57,549 nt of DNA from Clostridia bacterium (GCA_017848335.1 JAGDAX010000163.1:1-57549); one strand, 5' to 3'; positions 27,601 through 36,278 are shown, counted from the stretch's first letter. Notes: a model not told the origin generated them from the letters alone. Translations and numbers: made by a program.

Positions 27601-28783
27601 GCGAGAGGCTTTCTATGCTGACCGGCCTCTTTTTTACGGTGACCTTGCCGAAATTCCACACAAATGCATAATAGTCCGTGGGGTATCCGCCTGGCTCCAG
27701 AATGTCGACCCGCACGCGGTTCTGATGTTCGCCGGCCTTCACCACAGGGGCCCATGCGGAGACCTCGAGCGTGTCCCCGGCAAGAACCTTCCCGGCCGTC
27801 ACCTCGCAGCTGTCGCAATAATACGGCTCCCCGTCGTATATCTTCTCGTGATCCGGCGTGGTGATCTCCAGCCTGATCTTCGTCACGGTGTAAAGTCCGG
27901 GCTCTCTTTTCACGACGTAATTGCCGGTGACGTCGCTCCCGTCCTCCGACGTTATCGCGAATGTAAAATCGTTTCGGTAGCTTCCCGGCTGTACGGCGTT
28001 TACCGGCTTCCAGGATATGCTGATCGTATCATTGTATGCCAGACCGTCGCCGCCCACCTGATATTCCCGCGGCGTTGAAAGAGACTTCCTGTCATATTCC
28101 TTCTCCGCGGAATTGGTCGTCACCGTAATGTTCCGCTGCGAGATCCTGATCGTTCCGTCCGTGAAGATCCAGTCGTAATAGTCGGAGACGTCCCCGCCCT
28201 CGGCGTTTTTCACCGTCAAGGACAGTATTCTGAAGTCCGAGCTGCCTATATTTCTGTCATATTCAGCCCGATAGTCCGTGACCCTGTCGCCCGGCGCCAG
28301 ATCCAGCGTCTCAAAAAGCTTCGCGAGGTCAGGCTTCTCGCCGTAGACCGCTTCGACCACCCCGGGATCCACGCTGACCTGACGCTTTGTGATCAAGAAG
28401 GAAACCTCCTGCGTCCGCACAATACGCAGCAGATTCTCCGTGCGTGCTTCCATGTTGTATTCCCCCGGCGGAAGCATGGCCATATCGGGCCCGCCGTCGA
28501 TCTGCTCCCCAGGCATCTCCCGGTAAGCGGAATAGACCACCCGCGCAAAGAGCGCCCTCGCTCCCGGCGATTTGGGGGTTCCGTAAACACTGTCACTGAG
28601 AGTCATGTTTTGAAGGAAAATCCCCGTCAGGACCATGAGCGTCCCGGCAAGCGCAAACAGAGCAGCCACACCGAACACAATTCCCACCCGGTGCTTTTTG
28701 ACTGTCTTTAAAAAGGCTATGCGCCGCTCTTCGCGTTTTACAACTTTTGACTTGTATTCGTCGTACATGGTTTTTTTCCTCAT
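24635..28783 (-). CDS. Membrane transglutaminase-like protein with Ig-like repeats
   Basis: A 1382-residue protein: short cytoplasmic N-terminus, a membrane helix at about 32-56, an outside region with several YDG-type Ig-like repeats (KIYDGEPYYCD, TYDARYHRFSD, TFDGEPLYSDE, PFDGEYLTNDA, each followed by N/G-rich text and Y-x-I-x-x-x-x-G-x-L/I-x-V), a transglutaminase core, and a C-terminal helix near 1335-1360 with a basic tail. The core shows Cys807 in SGICAHFASAATMAYRTIGI, His849 in INAHAWVEIY and, at the third position, Glu865 in WVPVEVTPS where many relatives have Asp. It should catalyse amide crosslinking or proteolysis of proteins outside the membrane. It ends the cluster of membrane AAA+ ATPases, 103 bases after the preceding gene. 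ATG at 28768, preceded by AGGA, is an alternative start. Confidence 0.85.
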   Translation of the reverse strand: MRKKTMYDEYKSKVVKREERRIAFLKTVKKHRVGIVFGVAALFALAGTLMVLTGIFLQNMTLSDSVYGTPKSPGARALFARVVYSAYREMPGEQIDGGPDMAMLPPGEYNMEARTENLLRIVRTQEVSFLITKRQVSVDPGVVEAVYGEKPDLAKLFETLDLAPGDRVTDYRAEYDRNIGSSDFRILSLTVKNAEGGDVSDYYDWIFTDGTIRISQRNITVTTNSAEKEYDRKSLSTPREYQVGGDGLAYNDTISISWKPVNAVQPGSYRNDFTFAITSEDGSDVTGNYVVKREPGLYTVTKIRLEITTPDHEKIYDGEPYYCDSCEVTAGKVLAGDTLEVSAWAPVVKAGEHQNRVRVDILEPGGYPTDYYAFVWNFGKVTVKKRPVSIESLSPDPITYDARYHRFSDIAGVTSGSLAPGDAITTVVAVEVLHAGTYDNDFRVEISSEKYGNVTDSYDIEYIPGKIVVNRRPASVTVVYGFADMESRVYLPSSFITDNLAEGDYAEAESVPFSVPTEKISEHATVDIVNYDWADRYRTADYDLTLRIEVNAEELERQMREGIGGSGGSGVNGGMPVSAPSGLVPRLPAERSKTVLGTVTTERAGQIYLRLTSFGDYNGKSWQEPFSVSDRIAERTPYGEHPLDLTYLTLLENGLSDMNEVTVNDLLEDGLTPVPYYTSSGWLEGLAGRSWTDHAIEGYDTQGSRVSFNTIMGVPLQTMTSVKPAGEVDFGIYNAVVREFYLTVPGDIRQRMTELLSDAGVLVARDQITAVQKFILSSARYETNFKEVPADADPIMYFLTESKSGICAHFASAATMAYRTIGIPARYVGGFLVNAEPGRENEYSGINAHAWVEIYLHGVGWVPVEVTPSIQSGAIPENLEVLPDLDKIFKYNVLAVQFQGKEKTFDGEPLYSDEVMVMGNIMLDPGVRIEARSKSITRVGSVLAAPEYLRIIDSTGKDITDEYEIFVYPAELTVNPLRIDLEPAEIYVGQTLPQEFDYELPQGAIWENAEMSFNFNDPYGIMRANPDGTVTATASGRLTMEYSDDLGVDREAFLYEMGLSPDAEYYMKGYARYYPNSSVVTPDPFNGAPDTPSADGRPELIVSREVTVRVFEHLRIMDSPPAQWMLREAGVSDEPEIIEAENGKSLVKVLLASGSKSKPFDGEYLTNDALIFLYGRLLDGHKLEYTIAGAQLYAGTSPNHFRNIRVVNENGRDVTDCYVIEFYPGELTVVPAVLDLEEVELKLSVNEALKKESLKCFTANGIESIPIDCYTLPETGSCVEIFNGSVIGMSPGKTVIGAYSHRIDLNNDGAPEVVPSWRTIDVEVVKYTGPGASPVSVLLIVAVPSLLAGGAVLLMLRRKLKPGDAMTAPGVDEGDAGKGEGG

Positions 28784-28886
28784 TGGTTATGCAGGTGCTC
28801 CCGGCTCAAGCGGCGGGGCGCCCCCTGATCATTCGTGACTCAACTGCGTCTCTGAGTCCGGGGATCGTCCCCGGCTTGTCCGCAGC

Positions 28887-29501
28887 TCACCCTTGGGGCC
28901 ACGTCGGGCCCTTCAGCATAGTCATCGGCACCGTGAAGGCCGCCCTGGCTCCGCCGGCGTCCTGCCACTCAACGTAGCTCATAATGCCCTGCAGCTGACC
29001 TTCGCTCCCGTCCCTGCTTATCGGGACTGTGAACTCAAATGTCTTGTCGCTCCCCGGGTCCATCGTCACGCCCTCCGCTGCGGTGAACTGACCGATACAC
29101 GCCCCGTTGACGTCATAAATCGCGCACTCGATCCGCTCCACGCCGGCAACACCCACCGAGTTATTGTAAAGGATCAACGTCGCGACGTATTCGCCGCGTT
29201 CGGGATCATCCGCCAAAACGAGGCGCTTAATAATGAGCCTGCCCTCGGTGCCTTCGTTGAAATCCCGGAAATATACCGGCTCCTGTTTAAACTCAGGCGC
29301 CTCAAAAACCTGCTGCGGTACGCCGCTCCTGTCAATGAACCGGTCCGCCCCGAAGGCCTGTTTGAAAAAGAACACCGCCAATATCAGCGCCAAAGCCGCG
29401 GCAATTCCGGCCACCGGCATGATCAGCGTGCGCATGCGCGCCTTCTCGGAGGCGGCGTCCAAAGCGGATATTCTGCGGCTGCTGTCATCGTAATCCTTCA
29501 T
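28887..29501 (-). CDS. Single-pass membrane protein with FxLYD-like ectodomain
   Basis: 204 residues: a charged cytoplasmic N-terminus, one helix at about 26-47 (MPVAGIAAALALILAVFFFK), then an outside domain with EYVATLILYNNSVGVAGVE and IECAIYDVNGACIGQF, the beta pattern of FxLYD-type accessory domains. It starts 6 bases after the stop of the AAA+ gene 29508-30977 and lies before the transglutaminase gene, so it is probably a membrane partner in that system. No enzyme motif is present. Confidence 0.7.
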   Translation of the reverse strand: MKDYDDSSRRISALDAASEKARMRTLIMPVAGIAAALALILAVFFFKQAFGADRFIDRSGVPQQVFEAPEFKQEPVYFRDFNEGTEGRLIIKRLVLADDPERGEYVATLILYNNSVGVAGVERIECAIYDVNGACIGQFTAAEGVTMDPGSDKTFEFTVPISRDGSEGQLQGIMSYVEWQDAGGARAAFTVPMTMLKGPTWPQG

Positions 29502-29507
29502 CGGAAA

Positions 29508-30977
29508 TCACACTCCCTCCGTAAATCTCAGGAGAAACTCTTCGCAGTCCGGCAGCGCGCGGCGGCCGAAAATCGCGGTCAACTGCCTTGCGAGACCCGG
29601 CGCCTCCCTGCGCGTCAGTACCGGATTCATGCCCTCAATTTTGCGGAGGATCTTGTGGCAGAGAACCATATCCGCCGCTTCATTCTCGGTGCCTCCGCAT
29701 GCCTTGAAAACGGGCACGAAGCGCTCAAGCTGCTTCATGGCGCGGTTGCCGACGGTTATCCCCAGCCGTTCCTGCAAATACCGGTCAAGCTGAACGAAGG
29801 CCTCGCGAAGCTTCGCGGAAAGAGGCTCCGCCGCGACAGCCCTGTCGAACATCGCGTGAAGCTCCTCCGCCTTGACGTCGGCACAGGCTCCGGGGGCGGC
29901 ATCGAAGGGCTTGCACCTCGAATTCAGGTCGATAACGAAGGCGCGGTCGTAGACCTTGTCGGATATGACAAGGGTGGACTCGTCATTGTTGGCGGTGCCT
30001 GCGAACCAGACGTTGTCGGGCAGCGAAAGCTTGCCCTCCTCCAAAAGCTCCGGGTCGCCGGGCAGCACGTCCGCGGCCACGCTTATCCTGCGCATGGACT
30101 TGTCGGGAATCTCGAGAATCGACAGAAATTCCGCAAAATAGTACTCGACCCTCGCGATGTTCATCTCGTCAAGAACAACGGTGTATATGCGGTCGCTGCG
30201 GTTTGCCTCGTACAGCTTGCAGAGGAGCTCCGTCTCGGAATAGTTGGCCGTGAATTCGTTGTAGTACCCGAGAAGGTCCGTGCGGTCCCTCCAGGAGGGC
30301 TGCACAGGCGTCACCACCGCGGGATTTCCCACGTATTTCCCGAAGGCGTAAGCCAGCGAGGTCTTGCCTGTGCCCGATATGCCCTGCATTATGGTCAGCC
30401 TGGCGGCGGCCATTGCCGCGATATACGTGCGTATGACGCGCGGCTCGTAATAAAGGCCCAGCGTGCCTGCGGCGTATTCGCGGAAGCCGTCGGCGAACTC
30501 CCTGAGGCCGGCCGGCCTGAAGACGTACCCGGCCGGCGCTGCGCCGGAGGGGCTGGCAGCACCCGGGTTGTCTGAAGCCTTCGGAACCCCGGAAACGCCC
30601 GGAGCGTCTGAAACGCCGTAATCTCCGGAAGCAGCCCCGTTGTTCTTACTTCTTAATTCATTGTCAAGAGCGGAAAGCCGCGGAAATCTCGGCTTCGAGG
30701 TGCGCCTGCGCTCTCCTATACGAACGCGGCGCAGCCTTACTGCGGAAACCGCCAGCAACACCGTCAGCACCACCAGCGCGATATCCAGCAGAACAAGCCC
30801 TGTCAAAATGGCCCGGGCGGTATATTCCGTCGTGCCCAGCAGGTAATTCCAGCCGTACAGCGGGGTGTATCCCCAATAAGTCTTGTCCCAAAGCGCCATT
30901 AAGAACAGCGCCGCCAAAAGCGTCACGAAGCTTACCGCGACAGACAGAAGGACTGTGGAAATGATGACTTTTTTCAT
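29508..30977 (-). CDS. Membrane-anchored McrB-like AAA+ ATPase, second copy
   Basis: 489 residues. Two N-terminal helices (about 5-29 and 55-80), a basic stretch and low-complexity linker (110-150), then an AAA+ module: Walker A GISGTGKT (199-206), PVQPSWRDRTDLLGYYNEF, Walker B VVLDEMN (267-273) continuing IARVEYYFAEFLSILE, sensor 1 AGTANNDEST, and VYDRA with the arginine. The combination of WRDR-D-L-G-Y and TANNDxST is typical of McrB-type and related helix-2-insert AAA+ proteins rather than classical MoxR. Its start overlaps the stop of the coiled-coil protein gene (ATGA), and it is a paralogue of 32754-34025. It probably remodels a protein partner at the membrane using ATP or GTP. Confidence 0.82.
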   Translation of the reverse strand: MKKVIISTVLLSVAVSFVTLLAALFLMALWDKTYWGYTPLYGWNYLLGTTEYTARAILTGLVLLDIALVVLTVLLAVSAVRLRRVRIGERRRTSKPRFPRLSALDNELRSKNNGAASGDYGVSDAPGVSGVPKASDNPGAASPSGAAPAGYVFRPAGLREFADGFREYAAGTLGLYYEPRVIRTYIAAMAAARLTIMQGISGTGKTSLAYAFGKYVGNPAVVTPVQPSWRDRTDLLGYYNEFTANYSETELLCKLYEANRSDRIYTVVLDEMNIARVEYYFAEFLSILEIPDKSMRRISVAADVLPGDPELLEEGKLSLPDNVWFAGTANNDESTLVISDKVYDRAFVIDLNSRCKPFDAAPGACADVKAEELHAMFDRAVAAEPLSAKLREAFVQLDRYLQERLGITVGNRAMKQLERFVPVFKACGGTENEAADMVLCHKILRKIEGMNPVLTRREAPGLARQLTAIFGRRALPDCEEFLLRFTEGV

Positions 30978-32737
30978 TTCTTTTCACCCTCCTCTCCGCG
31001 GATCCCGTTATGGTTTTCGGTTTCTGAGGCTTGCGAGAGCCCGGGGGATTGCAGCGTTTCCTGAACCTCGCGCGAATCAACCGGCTTTTCCGCCTCCTTG
31101 GAAACAGCAGGATCTTCCGTTTCCCTCGAATCCTCGGGATCTCCCGCTTGAGGCGCACCGGACGGACGGCCCTTCCTGAACGAAGCCTTCACGTCGCGGC
31201 GGATCTTGCCCTTGCAGAGCTTCCACTGGCGCTTAAAATACCTGTCGAAGGCTTCCTTCTCGCCCTCAAGCCCGATGAATTCCTCGCGCTCCATCTCCGG
31301 ATCGATATCCGCCGTGGGGTCGCTGCAAAGACCGCGGGCCCTGAGCCTTGCCTTGAGAAGATTGACGGTCTCCGTCCAGCGTGCCACGGCCTCCGCCATG
31401 TCAGCCTCGGCCTTCCTCGTTATTTTCTCTATTTTTTCGTTGTTTTCCTGCGACAATGATATCAGCGCCGCTCGCATTCTGTCGCCGGAATCCCGTCTTA
31501 TTTCCTCGGCTTCGCGGCGCAGCTTGGCTGCTTCCGCTTCCAGCCTCGCTTTTTCGAAGACAGCGTCCCCGGCCTTCCGCTGAATCCCGGCGCGATCCTC
31601 GACCACGGTCTCAAGCTCCGCGGTGACCTCGCGAAGCTTCTCTATGAGAACGTCCGCGAATTCGCCGTCGCTGCCGCACTTGTCGCGAAGAGCCGCCATA
31701 TCGTCAAGAAATTTCCTGTGTTCACGGGCAGACGCGCTCTGAAGGTACGTTTTCTCCGTCTCGTAAAGCTTTTCCTTGTCGGCCCATCCGTCAAAAGCAC
31801 CCTGGTACGCCGCATAAAGCTGGAGGCCCGACAGCGCCTTCAGAGCCTTGCCGGTGATCCCGCCGATCTCGCTGAGAGAGCGCTCCTCGTCCGTTATCTC
31901 ATAGCCGGAGTCCCTGTAGGAGTCCACAAAGGCGTACATCTCGAAAACGGCGGAAAAGCTGGTGTTGCTCTTGATGACGTTGGTCCTCACCACGGGCGGC
32001 GTCAGCTTCGGGGCATCGGCCACGCGGATCATAAGAGGCGTCGCCAGCATTGAGTCCACCGTATTCATGATCTCGCCGATGCGCTCAAGAATGCCTTCGT
32101 TGTCCGGGTTGTTTGCGCCCGCCCTCCGGACGGTCCGCTCAAGAAGCTCCAGCCGCACTCCGCCCTGTCTGCCGTTGTTCTCGGCATATCCGTCGTAAAC
32201 CAGCCGGATCCTGCTCGCGGCGGCGGCTTCGCGGATGGAATTGTAGCGAATTCCTACGAACACCTTCAGCAGGGACAGCACGAAGTACAGGAAGCGGTTC
32301 TCGTAAACCGCGTATTCCTCGTCATTCTCGGTGACGTAGATCTCCTCGGGCCTGACGCGCCCGTCGTCGCCCACGTCCTTGATGGCGTTGCTGTGCCTGG
32401 CCAGATAGCCGACGGATTCCCGCGAGAAACGCTTCGCCCGGTCGATGCGGACCACGTCGCCCTCCTTCTTGATAAGGCTGCGGGCCTGGTCGATGGCCTT
32501 CTGAACGTGCGGAAGACCCTCCTCGATGCGCTCCACCCAGGTGATGTCCACCTTGCAGACCTGACGCGAGGCCTCGATCTCCTGAATGCGCGCATTGCCC
32601 GAGAACGCAAGCTCAATTCCCTCGCCTGCGTCAAGGCTTTCGGCCGCGCGAATAACGTCCGCGACGATCTTATAGAACGCCGCGTCCCTGCTGAAGCCCG
32701 AGCGGATAAGGTCAAACGAATCGTAGCTCTCTTTCAT
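30974..32737 (-). CDS. Coiled-coil protein with DUF2357-like motif
   Basis: 587 residues. The N-terminal half contains EYAVYENRFLYFVLSLL (142-158), which resembles the Y-x-x-Y-E-N-R-F motif of DUF2357 proteins, the McrC-like partners of McrB-type ATPases. Residues about 370-470 form a long charged coiled coil (EKARLEAEAAKLRREAEEI), and the tail (520-587) is acidic low complexity. The PD-(D/E)XK nuclease domain that usually follows DUF2357 is not visible. Placed between two AAA+ genes, 16 bases after the first and overlapping the second by four bases, it is probably their partner or adaptor. The assignment to DUF2357 is by motif and context, not certain. Confidence 0.6.
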   Translation of the reverse strand: MKESYDSFDLIRSGFSRDAAFYKIVADVIRAAESLDAGEGIELAFSGNARIQEIEASRQVCKVDITWVERIEEGLPHVQKAIDQARSLIKKEGDVVRIDRAKRFSRESVGYLARHSNAIKDVGDDGRVRPEEIYVTENDEEYAVYENRFLYFVLSLLKVFVGIRYNSIREAAAASRIRLVYDGYAENNGRQGGVRLELLERTVRRAGANNPDNEGILERIGEIMNTVDSMLATPLMIRVADAPKLTPPVVRTNVIKSNTSFSAVFEMYAFVDSYRDSGYEITDEERSLSEIGGITGKALKALSGLQLYAAYQGAFDGWADKEKLYETEKTYLQSASAREHRKFLDDMAALRDKCGSDGEFADVLIEKLREVTAELETVVEDRAGIQRKAGDAVFEKARLEAEAAKLRREAEEIRRDSGDRMRAALISLSQENNEKIEKITRKAEADMAEAVARWTETVNLLKARLRARGLCSDPTADIDPEMEREEFIGLEGEKEAFDRYFKRQWKLCKGKIRRDVKASFRKGRPSGAPQAGDPEDSRETEDPAVSKEAEKPVDSREVQETLQSPGLSQASETENHNGIRGEEGEKK

Positions 32738-32753
32738 AACGCATCAGCCCCCG

Positions 32754-34025
32754 TCAGTTACCGGAATATTTCGCAAGGTATGCCAGACACGCCGGCATCG
32801 CATTCTCCCCGAAAATTTCATTGATCTTTTTAACAAGGGAGTCCGCCCTCGCACTCACAATCACAGGGTTCAGATTGTCAAGCTTTCGAAGCACCTTTTT
32901 GCAAAGAATGATATCCACTGCCTCTTCCTCGGTGCCGCCGGCCTCCACGAAGACAGGCACGAACCCCTCCGTCTGCCGGAGAATTCTGTTGCCGAAGGTG
33001 ATCCCGAAACGGTCCACGAGCACCGCGTCCAGAAGACCGATCTTAGCACGCATATTGTCGGACATCCTGCCATGCCTCAAGGCCTCCTCGAACATTCTTG
33101 AAAGATCCTTGCAGGTCACGTGACGGGTGCCCGGGTTTACCGCCCCGAAGGGCTCGGCGCGGCTCGAAAGCTCCAGCACCATGGCCCGGTCGTACACCTT
33201 GTCGGAAATCGCCAGCGTCGAATCGTCGTTGTTGGCGGTGCCCACAAACCAGACGTTCTCAGGGATCAGCAGCTTGCCGTTCTTCATGAGCTTCGGGTCG
33301 CTCTTGCGAGTAGCCGAAACCACCTCGATCAGCCTCGCCTCCGGATCCGGTATCTCAAGCAGCGACAGAAAGTCCGCAAAATAGTATTCGATGCGCGCGA
33401 TATTCATCTCGTCAAGGATCACCACGAAGACGTCCTTGGACAGGTTCGCCTCGTAAAGCATATACAGCAGCTCGGTCTCCGTGAATCTGTCCGTGAATTC
33501 ATTGTTGTACCCGAGAATATCACTCTTGTCCTTCCAGGAGGGCTGCACCGGCACGACGGCTGCGTCGCGGCAGATGAACTTGCCGAAGGCGTAGGGCAGC
33601 GAAGTCTTGCCCGTTCCCGACACGCCCTGAAGCACCATCAGCTTCGTGACCGCCAACGACGACACAAACGCCCTTATAACTCCGGGCGCATAATAGAGGC
33701 CCAGTTCCGCCGCGGCATAGTCCCTGAAGTCCGAGCAGAACGCACTGAGCGTCCCTTTGTAATCCTCCTCGGGCCCCTTGCGCAGCTCGCCGGCACGCCT
33801 GTCAAGCTCGCCAAGCCTCGCGAACCGCGGCTTTTCCTTTTTGCGCTTCTTTTCGTCCTCCCTGGCCTTCACGTCCTGCGCGTTCCTGATGATCAGGAAT
33901 ACCATCACCGCGACAATGGAAAGCATAAGAACGCCCGCCAATATCATCAGCGCAGACCCCGACAGCAAGTCCGGGAACAAGCGTAATCCTTTATTCTCTG
34001 TGGCTAAAAGTAAAATTCGATTCAT
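32754..34025 (-). CDS. Membrane-anchored McrB-like AAA+ ATPase, first copy
   Basis: 423 residues, first gene of the cluster. One helix at about 22-46, a strongly basic juxtamembrane stretch (KKRKKEK, 59-65), then AAA+: Walker A GVSGTGKT (134-141), PVQPSWKDKSDILGYNNEF, Walker B VVILDEMN (201-208), IARIEYYFADFLSLLE, sensor 1 VGTANNDDST (261-270) and VYDRA. It aligns closely with 29508-30977 throughout the AAA+ module, so the pair could assemble as a hetero-oligomeric ring at the membrane. The ribosome binding site is weak. It lacks any DNA-specificity domain such as McrB's N-terminal domain. Confidence 0.82.
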   Translation of the reverse strand: MNRILLLATENKGLRLFPDLLSGSALMILAGVLMLSIVAVMVFLIIRNAQDVKAREDEKKRKKEKPRFARLGELDRRAGELRKGPEEDYKGTLSAFCSDFRDYAAAELGLYYAPGVIRAFVSSLAVTKLMVLQGVSGTGKTSLPYAFGKFICRDAAVVPVQPSWKDKSDILGYNNEFTDRFTETELLYMLYEANLSKDVFVVILDEMNIARIEYYFADFLSLLEIPDPEARLIEVVSATRKSDPKLMKNGKLLIPENVWFVGTANNDDSTLAISDKVYDRAMVLELSSRAEPFGAVNPGTRHVTCKDLSRMFEEALRHGRMSDNMRAKIGLLDAVLVDRFGITFGNRILRQTEGFVPVFVEAGGTEEEAVDIILCKKVLRKLDNLNPVIVSARADSLVKKINEIFGENAMPACLAYLAKYSGN

Positions 34026-34512
34026 AATTCATTCTGTTCTTCGCTGTAAGATATCTCTGTGCAAATATTGAAACGGGCGGCAGGGGCATTTGCTGTATGA
34101 GGCGGCAGTCCCGGCGCACGTTTCTTGTCCGACTCCATTCTATAACATGGGAGCGCGTCTTTTCAATAGTCTGCTTCATCGGGCGCCGCGCTTTAAGCAG
34201 CTTTTAAGCCTTCGGCTTTGCGCGGCGCGGGCGCAGGGTTTTTGCATTTCCTCAAGAGCCGCTGTGCGCGCGACCGCGCGCACAGCGAAACACCGCCCCT
34301 CCGAAAATTCAGAAGGGGCGGTGTTTTTGGTTTGTTTGTCTGCCGGTCACTGAAAGTCATTGACGGTATTGCCGGTCAGAAACAGCCGGTAACGGTATCG
34401 CCGGTCATTGCCGGGCTGAAACATTCAGTAACGGTCAGTATCGGTCAGCGCAGCTCCTTACCGGTCAGCGCATGTCCTTGCCGGTCAGATCCGGCCTATC
34501 GGTCTGCGCCTG
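34026..34512. other. Intergenic stretch with two hairpins and CCGGTCA repeats
   Basis: 34340-34505 is a loose array of GCCGGTCA/ACGGTCAG words; 34261-34328 holds two hairpins. The promoter of the AAA+ cluster must lie in 34026-34250 but no convincing hexamers were found. No gene is supported. Confidence 0.5.
34261..34328 (-). terminator. Double hairpin, probable terminator
   Basis: A perfect 12-bp palindrome (GCTGTGCGCGCG / CGCGCGCACAGC, 34261-34286) next to AAACACCGCCCCT / AGGGGCGGTGTTT (34288-34325) with flanking T. It lies between the end of the leftward lipoprotein gene and the start of the AAA+ cluster and probably insulates them. Confidence 0.75.
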
Positions 34513-35760
34513 TCAGTATGCCACGTACTCGTGGAGGGAGAGGCCCTTCGCGGTCCAATCGCTGCCGGGAATTTCGGACTGATTGGTGAAGCCCTCGGAG
34601 GTGTTCAGAACCACGAACATACCGAAGTACAGGTTCTCCCTGGCGAGGTTGAAATCGGCCGCATTCTCGACGTCGGTGACCTTAAAGAAGTCCGCGGGAA
34701 TCTTGGCCTCCACACCGAAGCCGCCCTCGATCGCGACAGGCTTTGCCTCGATGAGCGCAGTAATATCAGCCGCTTTGCCGTCGAGCTCGTCCTTGAGCGC
34801 AGTCTTGTGGTTGTTCTGGATGACCTTTACGGTTTCGCCCATCTCGAAGGTGATGAACAGCGCCTCGGTTTCGTCGATTCTCGCGCCGGGGTTGAAGCTC
34901 AGCTGCAGCTGGTCGCCCGCAACAGCACCTTTGCCCTCGATGGCAACGTAAACGGCGTCCTCAGCCTTGGAGATATGGTAGGTGATGACTCTGTCGCCAA
35001 GCTCGGAGCCGGTCCAGGTCTTGGCGGTCGCGCTGTCGATAACGTAGGTGGCGGCATATTCGCCTTCCTTGATTTCGCCGTCAACAGCCTTCTCCACTGC
35101 GTCAGGTCCGTCGTAGTAGATCACGTAGCCCAGCGCATCGGGATTGATGTAGTAAATGTCGCCAAGCTCGGTCTTCACGATAACCTTGAGCTCGTGGCCC
35201 TTGCCGGTAAGGCCCTTCACGGGCACGTCAACTCTGAATCTCTGAGCAAACTCGCCGCCTGCGCCCTTGACAGCCGCCTCGGTGGTGGTGAAGCCGCCCG
35301 TGAATACAGGAGCTCTGTCGTCGATCTGGTAGCCGATGTCGACCATTTCCTCCTCGTTGAAGCCGGCCCAGCCTCTCATACCGACCGAACCGATGTTCCC
35401 TGCGGTGCCGTCGACGGTGTCGTCATTTTCGGACTTCCAGCCTGCAACGTCTCCGTCTGTGACAGTGGTGTTGTCAAAGAACAGTGTGTCGAAGGAAAGG
35501 CTCCTGACGTCGCCATCTTCCCAGTCAAGAATCGTAACCGCATAGGGGTCCGTGAATGGCACCGGCGTGGGGTCGGGCTCCTTGGTGGGCTCCTCTGTGA
35601 CAACCTCCGTGGGCTCCTCTGTGGGCTCTCCGACCGGAGCCTCAGTTGCCTGAGAAGGCGCGTCCGTGGGCGCCGGCTTTTTCGTGTCCGGCCCAGTGCA
35701 GGCCGCGAAAAGTGCCGCAACAATGAGAATGCTAAGTAAAACAGTCAATATTTTCTTCAT
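34513..35760 (-). CDS. Lipoprotein with surface-protein domain and CBM9/DOMON-like domain
   Basis: 415 residues. Signal MKKILTVLLSILIVAALFAA with lipobox Cys21, a Thr/Pro/Glu-rich linker (about 25-65), a domain with MRGWAGFNEEEMVDIGYQID and FAQRFRVDVPV that matches the GW-x-DIGY-x-YCARYNVTLP part of the two surface proteins at 17-20 kb, and a C-terminal domain (about 210-415: AVDGEIKEGEYAATYVID, TYHISKAEDAVYVAIEG, LQLSFNPGARIDET, FGVEAKIP) with the pattern of CBM9/DOMON-like sugar- or haem-binding modules. Start chosen at ATG 35760 with GGAGG 8 nt upstream. Probably a cell-surface binding protein. Confidence 0.8.
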   Translation of the reverse strand: MKKILTVLLSILIVAALFAACTGPDTKKPAPTDAPSQATEAPVGEPTEEPTEVVTEEPTKEPDPTPVPFTDPYAVTILDWEDGDVRSLSFDTLFFDNTTVTDGDVAGWKSENDDTVDGTAGNIGSVGMRGWAGFNEEEMVDIGYQIDDRAPVFTGGFTTTEAAVKGAGGEFAQRFRVDVPVKGLTGKGHELKVIVKTELGDIYYINPDALGYVIYYDGPDAVEKAVDGEIKEGEYAATYVIDSATAKTWTGSELGDRVITYHISKAEDAVYVAIEGKGAVAGDQLQLSFNPGARIDETEALFITFEMGETVKVIQNNHKTALKDELDGKAADITALIEAKPVAIEGGFGVEAKIPADFFKVTDVENAADFNLARENLYFGMFVVLNTSEGFTNQSEIPGSDWTAKGLSLHEYVAY

Positions 35761-36278
35761 AACAAAATACCTCCAATTCGTTATGTATGTCTGCATTTTA
35801 ATATATCCGCGCGATTTTCGCAACCCCTTCGGTGCCTTTAAGTGCCGTCCGCGCGTTCCGCGCGAGTTATGGAACGCGGGTTATGAGATGTGAGTTCTGT
35901 GACTTGAGTCATGGCACGGGAGTTTTGAGTGACCGGTGCCGCTTCGCGACGACAAGGCCAGCGGCCAGAGGACGCTTCGCGGATGCGAGTGCCGAGTGCC
36001 CTGACCGCCCGTCTCCTCAGGCCGCCAAACAGCAGGAATCCTCCCCTGCGGCAAAACAAACCGCAAAGGAGGATCTGTGCTTTGAATCTGTTTCTTTAAA
36101 TCTTTTGCCGCAAGGCCGTAAGCCTGTTGCTTTAGCCCGTTTCCCTCAAGGCCGCGAGCCTGTTGCTTTAGCCCGTTTGCCTCAAGGCCGCGAGCCTGTT
36201 GCTTTAAACCTGTTCGTTGCCAAGCCGTAAGCCTGTCCGCAGCAAGCCTCTGCAAGCGCGGCGCCGCTTTTCGCGCCT
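35761..36278. other. Intergenic stretch with repeat arrays
   Basis: Contains GAGTTATG-type words (35860-35925), a hairpin ATCCTCC...GGAGGAT (about 36038-36074) and a 36-bp tandem repeat. No gene is supported, although both strands remain open across the repeat. Confidence 0.6.
36111..36220. repeat. 36-bp tandem repeat, three units
   Basis: Units CAAGGCCGYRAGCCTGTTGC... begin at 36111, 36147 and 36183, with the third diverging at its end. It lies just downstream of the leftward gene ending at 36279. Confidence 0.92.

Noticed and set aside
34340..34505. CCGGTCA-rich tract considered as an origin or iteron array
   Set aside because: Spacing is irregular, no AT-rich unwinding region or replication gene is near.
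35832..36230. Frames on both strands across the 36-bp tandem repeat
   Set aside because: They translate repeats only, with no start signal or recognisable domain.
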